In this document: positions 1-7,931 of the stretch, piece after piece
Position numbering within the stretch: the first letter of the stretch is position 1
Layout: each line of letters starts with the position of its first letter
From: an uncultured Pelagibacteraceae bacterium
GTDB taxonomy: Bacteria; Pseudomonadota; Alphaproteobacteria; Pelagibacterales; Pelagibacteraceae
Length of the DNA stretch: 64,000 nt
Assembly (NCBI GenBank): GCA_902632315.1
Contig: CACPCD010000001.1
Span: 62,001 to 126,000 of the forward strand
Reading direction: 5' to 3'
Position numbers and translations under genes: made by a program
Notes under the pieces: generated by a model
Databases searched by the model: none
What the model saw: the letters and a program-made list of their open reading frames with translations, nothing else
Told to the model about the DNA's origin: nothing

Positions 1-503
1 GGAATTTTTGATCCAGTTGGTGTACCAAAACAAATTGGATTAGTCCCAAATAAACTCTTTAATGATCCATGCGGTGCAACCGCAGGAGGGGCATTTGTGT
101 AAATCATGGTAACTAATTTTTTTTTGACAGCTTGTTCTGCATAATACCCTGATAGACCGTAGTGACCACTATTTTTCACTGCAACTAATCCAATACCAGT
201 TTTTTGTGCATTTTTAATTGCTGTTTTAATTGCTATATCAGCAGCAACAAATCCAATACTGTCATCAGCATCAATATGTGAAATAGAATTTGAGATTTTT
301 TTTATTTTTATTTTTGGTTTAGGGTTGATTACTTTTTTTTTAATTCGATCACAATACATTTTTAATCTTGCAAGACCATGCCCATACGCCCCAACAAGTT
401 CCGCATTTATAAGTGCGTCTGTTGAAATTTTGGCATGTTCATTTGATAAATCATGTTTTATGAGAATTGTTTTTATGATATTTTTTAACTGACCAGTATT
501 CAT
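1..503 (-). CDS. Ldh family malate/L-lactate/ureidoglycolate-type dehydrogenase, N-terminal part
   Basis: This is the N-terminal 167 codons of a gene whose 3' part lies beyond the left edge. The ATG is at 501-503 and the frame is open to base 1. The translation begins MNTGQLKNIIKTILIKHDLS and contains the family blocks around DALINAELVGAYGHGL, GHYGLSGYYAEQA and the APHGSLKSLFGTNP region. These mark the Ldh_2 family of NAD(P)-dependent 2-hydroxyacid dehydrogenases (malate, L-lactate, ureidoglycolate, 2,3-diketogulonate), which are unrelated to Rossmann-fold dehydrogenases. Substrate cannot be told from this part. It lies 8 bp downstream of the MocA-type oxidoreductase on the same strand, so the two are probably co-transcribed. 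Confidence 0.85.
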   Translation of the reverse strand, partial: MNTGQLKNIIKTILIKHDLSNEHAKISTDALINAELVGAYGHGLARLKMYCDRIKKKVINPKPKIKIKKISNSISHIDADDSIGFVAADIAIKTAIKNAQKTGIGLVAVKNSGHYGLSGYYAEQAVKKKLVTMIYTNAPPAVAPHGSLKSLFGTNPICFGTPTGSKI

Positions 504-511
504 AGTGTCTA

Positions 512-1447
512 TTAATTCATCCAATCATTAATTAAACGCATACTGATAGAGGATTTTTCTATACCAAATAGATTATTTTTCAAATTTTCATCCATAAAAC
601 TTTTGGAAACATTTTCGATTTGATTAGCATAAACTGACAAATTAGATTTTATTTGTTTTATATAAAAATGATTTTTATTGGAAATTTCAATAACAGTCTC
701 TTTATTTGGTAGCCATGGACTATTTACTTTTATTGATCCTTTTGTTCCATGAATAACACAACTATTTTCTAAATTAGATTTGATACTCACTTTAATTTTG
801 CCTTTAAATTTATTATTGTATTCTAAATTTGCTGTTGCCTCATCATCCACACCTGACTTTGCATAACTTAATTTTTTATCATTGAGGGAAATTTTATCCT
901 TGGAGTTAGCAAATAACATAAAAAAACTTATAGGATAACAACCCAAATCTAAAATAGAGCCACCGCCTAGTTCTTTATTATATATTCTAGAAGACGGTCT
1001 GAATTTTGCTTTGAAACCAAAACTACTTTCAATAGTCTTAATTTCTCCTATCTCGTCATTTTCAATTAAATTTAGCAATTCTATTGTTTGGGGGTGAGAA
1101 TAATATGCAATTGCTTCATAAAATTGAATTTTTTTTTCTGAAATAATTTTTTCAACTTCAAACATGTCTTTTAAATTCATAGAAACTGGTTTTTCACATA
1201 AAATTTTTTTATTTTTATCACTTAATAATTTAATTAAATCTTTGTGGGTATTATTTAAAGTTGAGATATATACTGCATCAATATCTTTATTATTGATCAA
1301 ATCTTCATAAGTCTTATTTTCGAAGTCATTAAAAGTTTTTCCAGACTTACTTGCTATGTCTATTAACTTTGAATTAGAGGTTTCATTTATAGCATTCGCA
1401 AATGTTGAGCCCATTCTTCCTAAGCCTAAAATTCCCCAATTAATCAT
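512..1447 (-). CDS. Gfo/Idh/MocA family NAD(P)-dependent oxidoreductase
   Basis: The 311-residue protein opens with a Rossmann dinucleotide motif (GILGLGRMGSTFA, residues 5-17). It also has the family's EKPVSMNL block (Lys near residue 87), where the lysine takes part in catalysis, and a GGGSILDLGCYPI segment in the C-terminal alpha/beta domain. Members oxidise or reduce sugars, inositols and related polyols; the length is slightly under the usual 330-380. The exact substrate is unknown. It sits just upstream of the Ldh-type gene on the same strand and 37 bp downstream of the tauC-like gene, so it may lie at the distal end of that transcript. Start is the ATG at 1447. Confidence 0.85.
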   Translation of the reverse strand: MINWGILGLGRMGSTFANAINETSNSKLIDIASKSGKTFNDFENKTYEDLINNKDIDAVYISTLNNTHKDLIKLLSDKNKKILCEKPVSMNLKDMFEVEKIISEKKIQFYEAIAYYSHPQTIELLNLIENDEIGEIKTIESSFGFKAKFRPSSRIYNKELGGGSILDLGCYPISFFMLFANSKDKISLNDKKLSYAKSGVDDEATANLEYNNKFKGKIKVSIKSNLENSCVIHGTKGSIKVNSPWLPNKETVIEISNKNHFYIKQIKSNLSVYANQIENVSKSFMDENLKNNLFGIEKSSISMRLINDWMN

Positions 1448-1484
1448 TTAACATCTCTCATTAGATTAATGAATCAAATAAACA

Positions 1485-3410
1485 TTAACCTTTACCACGC
1501 CATGGGATAGTTTTATCTATAATCTTTCTCAATGTAATATCAAATAAAAGACCAAGCATTCCCATTATAAAAATAGTGATCCAAATAACCTCATATTGGA
1601 AATACTTTTTAGCCACGTTTTCAACGAAACCAATTCCTGTCGTTCCCGCTAAAAATTCTGCTGCAACTAAAGTTCCCCAGCACATACCAACAGCAACTCT
1701 TATTCCTGTTAAAATTTCAGGTAATGAATTGGGAAAAATTACATACCTTAATATTTGTTTCTTAGAAGCACCTAAAGAGTGAGCAGCATGAATTTTTGAT
1801 AATTGTGTTCCTGATGCACCAGCTCTTGCTGAAATAATCATAATAGACAACGACACCATAAATAATAAGAAAACTTTACCTGTATTATCAATTCCTAAAA
1901 CGGAGATAATTAATGGTGCCCAAGCCAAAGGAGGAACTGGTCTGTAAAGTTCAATTAATGGATCAAAAAAACCTTTTGCAAATCTATTTAATCCCATAAA
2001 TAATCCCAATGGGACACCAATAATGATACCAAAAACTAATCCCAAAAATACTCTCATAAATGAATCCCAAATATGACCGTAGGGAACAGGTATCTTAAGT
2101 AATTTAAAGTCACCTGTGACAAATTTAAGAACTGCTCCTTTAAAATTTTGTTTAACTATTCCATCTTTACTATGAACTGGATATTCACCCGGTAAAACAT
2201 CTGCAATCCAATCTGGCATTATAAAACCGATCCAAGTACTTATATCTACCATCTTGATCCATAAAAGGGGTATATCCTTATAACCAACACTTGGTTTTGA
2301 CATTAATACAAATTTATTAAAAGTATCAGATGGTTTCGGCAACCATCTTCCAGAACCTTGTTCCGAACAACTTGGTCCACTAGCAACAATTGTACCAGCT
2401 GGAAACAAAAAGATATCTATAAATCTTAAACCGCCTTGAGCATTTAATTGAGCGTTATCAAATTTGATAATAGCATTCTGCATTTTATTTAATGCATTAG
2501 GTGGATAAATACTTGCAAACTCTATTCTTCGTGCAATTTTGACAATATTCTTTGCGTATGTGGATGCAATTTCCTCACTATCATTTAAATCATTTCTATA
2601 AACTTTAATTTCATTTTTAATTTCTTTAATTTTGTTTTTGAATTCTGGATTATGGTTTCTTAATTTAAAAAATTCATCACTTATCAAATTTAACTCTTGA
2701 GCAGCTGCATGAAATTTTAAGCCTCTATTTGTAGCTGGCACGAGAGGTACCTCTAATGTATTTTCAATACTTCCAGAACCCGCATCTATTTTTGTGATAC
2801 CCCAACCACCTTCTTCTTTTACTGCTTTAAGTCTTTCATTTAGTTCTTGCTCAGTTTCAAACGGATAATCTTGTTTTTGAAAATTTTCTGTTAAAAGATT
2901 AATTTTACCGGTTATATCATCAATTTTTTGTCTAGTTTCATTTTCAAGTAAATCTTCGTTAGTCAATAAAGGAATTAATTCATTTGTTTTTTTTATAAAA
3001 CTTAAAAGAATAGTCTTTTGCTCATTATTGAGTTCTTTAGAGTTTTTAATCTCAATAGAGATCTTTTCTAGGTTCTTATTTTCTTTTTTAATTTGAGAAG
3101 TACTTTTAAACTCTCTTTCATCTATAGGAAATTGATATTTCAAACCTAATAAAGAGTCATTTACTTTTCCTACTTGGCAAAGTTCATTAGCAGATTTTGG
3201 ATAAAAACCTTTTGCGATATCCCAAGAATAGTAAAGCCAAATTAAAAGAAGAAAACTACTCCCAACAATAACCCAATGTGTTCCACCCAATGCTCTCTCA
3301 GGATTTCCAAAAACCGCATCAATTTTTTCAGTTTTGATAAGACGCCTGCCATAAAGGATACAGCCAATAACAGCAAAAAATATTAAAAATGTTACTATTT
3401 GTGTAAACAT
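1485..3410 (-). CDS. tauC: NitT/TauT-type ABC transporter permease with long N-terminal periplasmic insert (TauC-like)
   Basis: At 641 residues this inner-membrane permease is more than twice the usual TauC length (about 275). The C-terminal 200 residues are the standard BPD_transp_1 domain, including the EAA loop (GASKKQILRYVIFPNSLPE, about residues 547-565) that docks on the ATPase. The first 65 residues hold two predicted membrane segments. Between about 80 and 430 is a hydrophilic, Lys/Glu-rich region with heptad-like stretches that would lie in the periplasm. It is translated directly after tauB, with no gap, and takes its specificity from the taurine-type binding protein encoded upstream. 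The insert's function is unknown. I see no frameshift. Confidence 0.88.
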   Translation of the reverse strand: MFTQIVTFLIFFAVIGCILYGRRLIKTEKIDAVFGNPERALGGTHWVIVGSSFLLLIWLYYSWDIAKGFYPKSANELCQVGKVNDSLLGLKYQFPIDEREFKSTSQIKKENKNLEKISIEIKNSKELNNEQKTILLSFIKKTNELIPLLTNEDLLENETRQKIDDITGKINLLTENFQKQDYPFETEQELNERLKAVKEEGGWGITKIDAGSGSIENTLEVPLVPATNRGLKFHAAAQELNLISDEFFKLRNHNPEFKNKIKEIKNEIKVYRNDLNDSEEIASTYAKNIVKIARRIEFASIYPPNALNKMQNAIIKFDNAQLNAQGGLRFIDIFLFPAGTIVASGPSCSEQGSGRWLPKPSDTFNKFVLMSKPSVGYKDIPLLWIKMVDISTWIGFIMPDWIADVLPGEYPVHSKDGIVKQNFKGAVLKFVTGDFKLLKIPVPYGHIWDSFMRVFLGLVFGIIIGVPLGLFMGLNRFAKGFFDPLIELYRPVPPLAWAPLIISVLGIDNTGKVFLLFMVSLSIMIISARAGASGTQLSKIHAAHSLGASKKQILRYVIFPNSLPEILTGIRVAVGMCWGTLVAAEFLAGTTGIGFVENVAKKYFQYEVIWITIFIMGMLGLLFDITLRKIIDKTIPWRGKG

Positions 3411-4208
3411 TTAATTTTCTTTCCCCATAATTTCTTCTTCCATATTCCAAATCATCTCTAAAATTTCTTCTCTCTTAGCAGAAAAATCTTTATTCTTTTT
3501 AATTTCTCTTAAATCTTGTTTAAGTCCCATTGATGCAAATGGAAGATTGTATTCTTTATGTATACGACCTGGTCGTGGAGCCATCACATATAATCTTTCA
3601 CCAAGTAATAAAGCTTCCTCGACTGAGTGTGTAATTAAAATAATTGTTTTTCCAGTTTCTTTCCAAATTTTCAAAACTAAAGACTGCATCTTTTCTCTTG
3701 TTAAAGCATCTAGTGCTCCTAAAGGTTCGTCCATTAGAATTAAATCTGGGTCATTTATAAGACATCTTGCAAGAGCAACTCTTTGCTGCATTCCACCAGA
3801 TAGTTGATAGGTTGGAGTATTTCCAAAACCTTTAAGACCAACAATTTCTAACCATTCGTCTACTCTCTTTGAAGTTTTGATTGGATCTTCTTTTTTCATT
3901 CTTAATCCAAAGTTTACATTTTCAGCAACTGTTAACCATTCAAACAAAGCTCCTTGTTGAAAAACCATTCCTCTTTCAACACCTGGACCGTCTATTTCTT
4001 TATTATTTAAAGTGATACTTCCAGACGTTGGTCTAATAAAACCTGCAGTGATATTTAATAAGGTTGTTTTTCCACAACCAGAGGGTCCAAGCACAGTCAA
4101 AAGCTCTCCTTTTTTTAGAGTAAAATTTAAGTCTTTTAATGCATGAACTGTTTCCCCTTTTGGAGTTTTAAAAATCATATTTAGATTCTGAGAAATAAGA
4201 TCACTCAT
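3411..4208 (-). CDS. tauB: NitT/TauT-type ABC transporter ATP-binding protein (TauB-like)
   Basis: This is a complete 265-residue ABC ATPase that powers uptake at the cytoplasmic face of TauC. Walker A is GPSGCGKTT (residues 41-49), the Q-loop is MVFQQGALF (81-89), the signature is LSGGMQQR (136-143), Walker B is LILMDE (156-161) and the switch histidine is in ITHSVEEA (His194). Length and the GPGVERGMVFQ block match the nitrate/taurine/sulfonate subfamily. It is preceded by a hairpin terminator after tauA and followed without a gap by tauC, so tauB and tauC should be produced at a lower level than the binding protein. Confidence 0.92.
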   Translation of the reverse strand: MSDLISQNLNMIFKTPKGETVHALKDLNFTLKKGELLTVLGPSGCGKTTLLNITAGFIRPTSGSITLNNKEIDGPGVERGMVFQQGALFEWLTVAENVNFGLRMKKEDPIKTSKRVDEWLEIVGLKGFGNTPTYQLSGGMQQRVALARCLINDPDLILMDEPLGALDALTREKMQSLVLKIWKETGKTIILITHSVEEALLLGERLYVMAPRPGRIHKEYNLPFASMGLKQDLREIKKNKDFSAKREEILEMIWNMEEEIMGKEN

Positions 4209-4235
4209 AGAATATCTTTATATTAGAGTTTTTAT

Positions 4236-4273
4236 TAAAAAAATAGGCACCAATTTAAAAAATTGGCGCCTAT
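4236..4273 (-). terminator. Rho-independent (probably leaky) terminator between tauA and tauBC
   Basis: Read on the minus strand, ATAGGCGCCAATTT and AAATTGGTGCCTAT form a 14-bp stem with a 3-nt loop and a single G-U wobble. On the plus strand the same site has an A-C mismatch, which suggests selection for the minus-strand RNA. Seven U residues follow (plus-strand A-run 4237-4243). It lies 25 bp after the tauA stop and 28 bp before the tauB start. It would end most transcripts after the binding-protein gene or protect their 3' end while some read on into tauBC. Confidence 0.85.
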
Positions 4274-4297
4274 TAAATTTTTCTATCTCTATAAAAA

Positions 4298-5239
4298 TTA
4301 TAGAGGTAAGAAACTAGTGTCTACGTTTCCTCTTGGTGTTCCCATTCCTTTTAAGAATGCATCAAGATTTCCTTTAGTCATAGAGTGCTTAGTTTCTTCT
4401 GGTGTTAAGAATTTGAAACCACTTAACGTTTCTTTCATATCACCAACTTTCATTTCTGAAGCTTTAGCCATAACATTCATGTTGCTTTTACCAGCTTTGT
4501 ATCTAGCATTTGCTTCATGAGTTACTTCTATAAAAGTTCTTAGCATTTCAGGATTTTCCTTCATAAACTTTGTAGTTACTGAAGTAATATCTATACCTAA
4601 GATACCAGCGTCTCTAGCTTCTTGAACAGTAAGCAATCTAGATCCAACTGCAGTTGCAGCTTTAATAGAGTTACCACCAAATAAACATGCCATTACAACA
4701 TCACCGCTTACTAAAGCAGCAGCTCCTTCTTCAGGATCCATTTGAATAATATCCATTTTTTTTCTGTCAGCTCCAACAACTTTCATACTTTCATCGAAAA
4801 CATATTCAGCCATTGTTCCTAGTGGAACAGCAACTTTTTTACCTTCTAATTCAGTAGCATTTGCTTTTGTAATACCTGAAGCGTTAGAAGTAACACAAGT
4901 TGTTCCTCCCATTCCGTATTCCATAGCAATATCAACTAGTTTAATTGGTGCTTTTGATTTTACCGCATTAATAAAAGGCACTAATCCTTGAGAGTAAGAT
5001 ATATCAATATCTCCCGCTAACATTGCATCAGTCATTGCTCCACCGTTAGTAAAGTTGGTCCATTTTACTGGAACACCTAAAGCTTTAGCAAAATTTTTCT
5101 TCTGCATGTCCTCTAAATTTGGACTTGGCCATTCTAGAAAGTAAGCAACTCTAACTTCATTCGCTGCAGAATTCGCAACAGAAATGCTAAGGTTTAGAGC
5201 TACAAAACATCCTAAAATAAAACTAATTATTTTTTTCAT
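4298..5239 (-). CDS. tauA: Taurine-type ABC transporter periplasmic binding protein (TauA-like)
   Basis: The protein has 313 residues. The first 24 are a signal peptide (Lys-rich start, hydrophobic core, SVANSAANE cleavage region). The mature part starts with VRVAYFLEWPSP and contains WTNFTNGGAMTDAMLAGDID and ISYSQGLVPFINAV, blocks I recognise from alphaproteobacterial TauA proteins of the NitT/TauT family. It should capture taurine or a close sulfonate in the periplasm. AGAGGA lies 5 nt upstream of the ATG as a ribosome-binding site. Divergent genes for an aminotransferase and alanine dehydrogenase fit amino-sulfonate or other omega-amine use. Ligand is inferred from similarity and context only. 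Confidence 0.88.
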   Translation of the reverse strand: MKKIISFILGCFVALNLSISVANSAANEVRVAYFLEWPSPNLEDMQKKNFAKALGVPVKWTNFTNGGAMTDAMLAGDIDISYSQGLVPFINAVKSKAPIKLVDIAMEYGMGGTTCVTSNASGITKANATELEGKKVAVPLGTMAEYVFDESMKVVGADRKKMDIIQMDPEEGAAALVSGDVVMACLFGGNSIKAATAVGSRLLTVQEARDAGILGIDITSVTTKFMKENPEMLRTFIEVTHEANARYKAGKSNMNVMAKASEMKVGDMKETLSGFKFLTPEETKHSMTKGNLDAFLKGMGTPRGNVDTSFLPL

Positions 5240-5316
5240 TTAATCCTCTTTGTTGATTTATATTACTAATAGTTAAAATTAAATTTTGCTGGATGTAAAA
5301 CAAAAAAGTGTTAATT

Positions 5317-5341
5317 TTGATACAACTAAGAGTTGCGTCAA
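5317..5341. promoter_or_regulatory. 25-bp imperfect inverted repeat, candidate operator for the taurine region
   Basis: The half-sites TTGATACAACT (5317-5327) and AGTTGCGTCAA (5331-5341) flank a 3-bp centre, with 9 of 11 positions complementary. The repeat sits midway in the 179-bp region between the divergent tauA and aminotransferase starts. That is where a dimeric regulator could control both directions. No regulator gene lies next to it, and the protein that binds is unknown; the site does not obviously match the direct-repeat sites described for TauR. Confidence 0.55.
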
Positions 5342-5366
5342 TTATTTTGGTGGTTAATTATACCTA

Positions 5367-5397
5367 TTTAGTCTAAAGAAACTTAGATTAGTATAAT
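5367..5397 (+). promoter_or_regulatory. Putative promoter of the aminotransferase operon
   Basis: A perfect TATAAT hexamer at 5392-5397 lies 21 bp before the ATG. No good -35 hexamer is seen at 16-18 bp upstream. Instead there is an 11-bp palindrome, TTTAGTCTAAA (5367-5377), which could mean the promoter depends on an activator. The transcript leader would be about 15 nt. Confidence 0.45.
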
Positions 5398-5418
5398 ATA
5401 AATTTAAAAAAAGATTCT

Positions 5419-6765
5419 ATGAGCTCAGAAAACCGCACTTCAGTTCCAAATTCATTAAATGAACATTGGATGCCATTTACGTCTAACAAGGATTTTAAAG
5501 CAAATCCGAGATTAATTACAGAAGCAAAAGGTGTTTACCTAAAAACACATCACGGCAAAACACAAATTGATGCGAGCTCAGGGTTATTTTGTAATCCTTT
5601 AGGACATGGAAGAAAAGAAATTACGGAAGCGGTTACTAAACAATTAGAAACTTTAGATTACGCTCAACCTTTTCAACAAGGTTTTGGAGGTTCATTTGAA
5701 TTAGCAACTAAAATTTCAAAACATACTCCAGGAAATCTTAATAAGATGTTTTATACAATTTGTGGATCTACTGCAGTTGAAACAGCGATCAAAATAGCTG
5801 TTGCTTATCATAGAGCTAAAGGAAATGCACATAGATTTAGATTTGTAGGAAGAGAAAGAGGATACCATGGAATGAACATTGGATGTGTATCAGTTGGGGG
5901 AATGATCAATAATGTAAAAACATTTGCAAGTATCTTAATGCCAGGTGTCCAACATATGAGACACACACATTTACCAGAGCACAAATTCGTAAGTGGGCAA
6001 CCTGAAACTGGCGGAGACTTAGCTAACGATTTAGAGAGAATAGCAAGTAATTTTGGTCCAGAAAATATAGCTGCATGTATTGTTGAACCAATCGCAGGAT
6101 CTACCGGAACACTAGTACCACCAAAAGGTTATTTACAAAAACTTAGAGAAATTTGTGATAAGCATGGAATACTTTTAATTTTTGATGAAGTAATTACAGG
6201 CTGGGGAAGAACAGGATCTTCTTTTGCAGGACATGAATTTGGTGTTACACCAGATATAATGACAATGGCCAAGGCAACAACAAATGGCGTGGTTCCAATG
6301 GGAGTGGTTGCATGTAAAGATGAAATTTACGATGCTGTGATGGATGCATCACCAATGGGTTCAGTAGAACTGTTTCATGGTTATACATATTCAGGAATTC
6401 CAGTCGCTGTAGCAGCCGCATTAGCTGTCCAAGATATTTTTGAAAAAGATGATATTTTTAATAGAGCAAAAAACTTAGCTCCATATTTCCAAAAAGGTTT
6501 ATTTTCTCTTCAAGACCTAGAGTCAGTTGAGAACATTAGAGGTTATGGAATGATGGGTGGAATTGATATGAAAATGAAAGGTAAACCCGGCAAAGCTGGT
6601 TATGAATGTTTCAAATCATGTTATGAAGCTGGTGTCAATTTTAAAGCAACAGGTGATTGTTTAATAATTGCTCCACAATTTATATGTGAGAAAAAACATA
6701 TTGATGAGATTATTGATAAACTACGAACTGGTATCACTAATTATCAAAAAAACCAAAAGAACTAA
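5419..6765 (+). CDS. Class III aminotransferase, omega-amino acid:pyruvate / taurine:pyruvate type
   Basis: This 448-residue PLP enzyme should move an omega-amino group to pyruvate, giving alanine. The PLP lysine is Lys285 (MAKATTNG), Asp256 is in the FDEVITGWGRTG motif, and residues 113-122 hold the phosphate-binding ICGSTAVETA loop. The N-terminal HWMPFTSNKDF block is typical of the beta-alanine:pyruvate and taurine:pyruvate branch. Facing tauABC and followed by alanine dehydrogenase, it most simply deaminates taurine to sulfoacetaldehyde, with Ald regenerating pyruvate. Beta-alanine or another omega-amine remains possible. Neither xsc nor a sulfoacetaldehyde reductase lies in the window. 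Confidence 0.87.
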   Translation: MSSENRTSVPNSLNEHWMPFTSNKDFKANPRLITEAKGVYLKTHHGKTQIDASSGLFCNPLGHGRKEITEAVTKQLETLDYAQPFQQGFGGSFELATKISKHTPGNLNKMFYTICGSTAVETAIKIAVAYHRAKGNAHRFRFVGRERGYHGMNIGCVSVGGMINNVKTFASILMPGVQHMRHTHLPEHKFVSGQPETGGDLANDLERIASNFGPENIAACIVEPIAGSTGTLVPPKGYLQKLREICDKHGILLIFDEVITGWGRTGSSFAGHEFGVTPDIMTMAKATTNGVVPMGVVACKDEIYDAVMDASPMGSVELFHGYTYSGIPVAVAAALAVQDIFEKDDIFNRAKNLAPYFQKGLFSLQDLESVENIRGYGMMGGIDMKMKGKPGKAGYECFKSCYEAGVNFKATGDCLIIAPQFICEKKHIDEIIDKLRTGITNYQKNQKN

Positions 6766-6808
6766 TAATCTTATATTTTTATATCTATATTAATTAAAGA
6801 GAAAGATA

Positions 6809-7927
6809 ATGCGTATAGGTGTACCTAAAGAAATTAAACCTCAAGAAAATAGAATTGGTCTAACACCCGATAGTGTAAAAGCTTTGACTTCAGAGGGGCA
6901 CGAAGTTTTAATTGAAAATAACGGTGGATTTGAAGCTGGTTTTGAAAATGAGCAATACACAAAAGCAGGTGCAAAGATAGTAAATAAAGCTTCAGATATT
7001 TTTAATGATGCTGAAATAATTGTTAAAGTTAAAGAGCCACAGAAAGTAGAGGTGGACATGATAAGAGAAAATCAAATTATTTATACTTATCTTCATTTAG
7101 CTGCTGCAAAAGAGTTAACAGAAGGATTAATAAAATCTAAAAGCATTAATATAGCTTATGAAACTGTTACTGATGATAATGGTAGATTGCCTTTACTAGC
7201 GCCAATGAGTGCAGTTGCAGGACGTATGTCAGTACAAGCTGGGGCACATTGTTTAGAAAAAAATCAAAAGGGTAGAGGTCTTTTATTAGGTGGCGCACCT
7301 GGAGTTACAGGGGGAACAGTTGTAATTTTAGGAGGCGGTGTTGTTGGAGAAAATGCTGCTGTAATTGCTACTGGTATGCAAGCAAAGGTGCATATTGTTG
7401 ATAAGTCGGAGTCAAGATTAAAACAATTAGTCCAGATGTTTGGTGATAAGATCATTCCGCAACAAAGTGATAAGATAGATTTAAATAAATTAGTCGCTGA
7501 AGCAGATTTATTAGTTGGTGGTGTATTAATTCCAGGAGCTGAAGCACCAAAATTAGTTACTAAAGATATGTTAAAATTTATGAAAAGAGGATCTGTGATA
7601 GTCGATGTGGCTATTGATCAAGGAGGTTGTGTTGAGACGAGTAAACCAACAACGCATGGAGATCCTACTTATATTGTAGATGATGTAGTTCATTATTGTG
7701 TTGCCAATATGCCTGGTGGAGTTCCCAGAACTTCAACTTTTGCACTTAATAAGGCAACTCTTCCTTACTTAATAAAATTAGCAAATAAAGGTTACCAAAA
7801 AGCTTTGGGTGAAGATAAAAACTTTTTAGCAGGATTAAATGTTCATAAGGGACATGTGACTTATAAAGCAGTTGCAGATGTATTTGGACATCAATATGTT
7901 GACCCAGGAGAAGCAATCAAAAATTAA
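6809..7927 (+). CDS. ald: Alanine dehydrogenase
   Basis: The 372-residue length matches the family. The N-terminus MRIGVPKEIKPQENRIGLTP is diagnostic. Lys75 (VKVKEP) and His96 (TYLHLAA) fit the catalytic pair, and the NAD-binding GGGVVG lies at 175-180. The enzyme converts L-alanine to pyruvate and ammonia with NAD. Directly after the aminotransferase (43 bp), it completes a transamination cycle in which pyruvate is the recycled acceptor and nitrogen leaves as ammonium. A purine-rich AAAGAGAAAGA lies upstream of the ATG. It is followed after 4 bp by the FAD dehydrogenase gene, so all three are probably one operon. Confidence 0.95.
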   Translation: MRIGVPKEIKPQENRIGLTPDSVKALTSEGHEVLIENNGGFEAGFENEQYTKAGAKIVNKASDIFNDAEIIVKVKEPQKVEVDMIRENQIIYTYLHLAAAKELTEGLIKSKSINIAYETVTDDNGRLPLLAPMSAVAGRMSVQAGAHCLEKNQKGRGLLLGGAPGVTGGTVVILGGGVVGENAAVIATGMQAKVHIVDKSESRLKQLVQMFGDKIIPQQSDKIDLNKLVAEADLLVGGVLIPGAEAPKLVTKDMLKFMKRGSVIVDVAIDQGGCVETSKPTTHGDPTYIVDDVVHYCVANMPGGVPRTSTFALNKATLPYLIKLANKGYQKALGEDKNFLAGLNVHKGHVTYKAVADVFGHQYVDPGEAIKN

Positions 7928-7931
7928 TTAA

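Noticed and set aside
1576-1782. Open frame of 68 codons on the plus strand
   Set aside because: It lies wholly antisense to the conserved permease domain of the tauC-like gene and has no independent motif or ribosome site.
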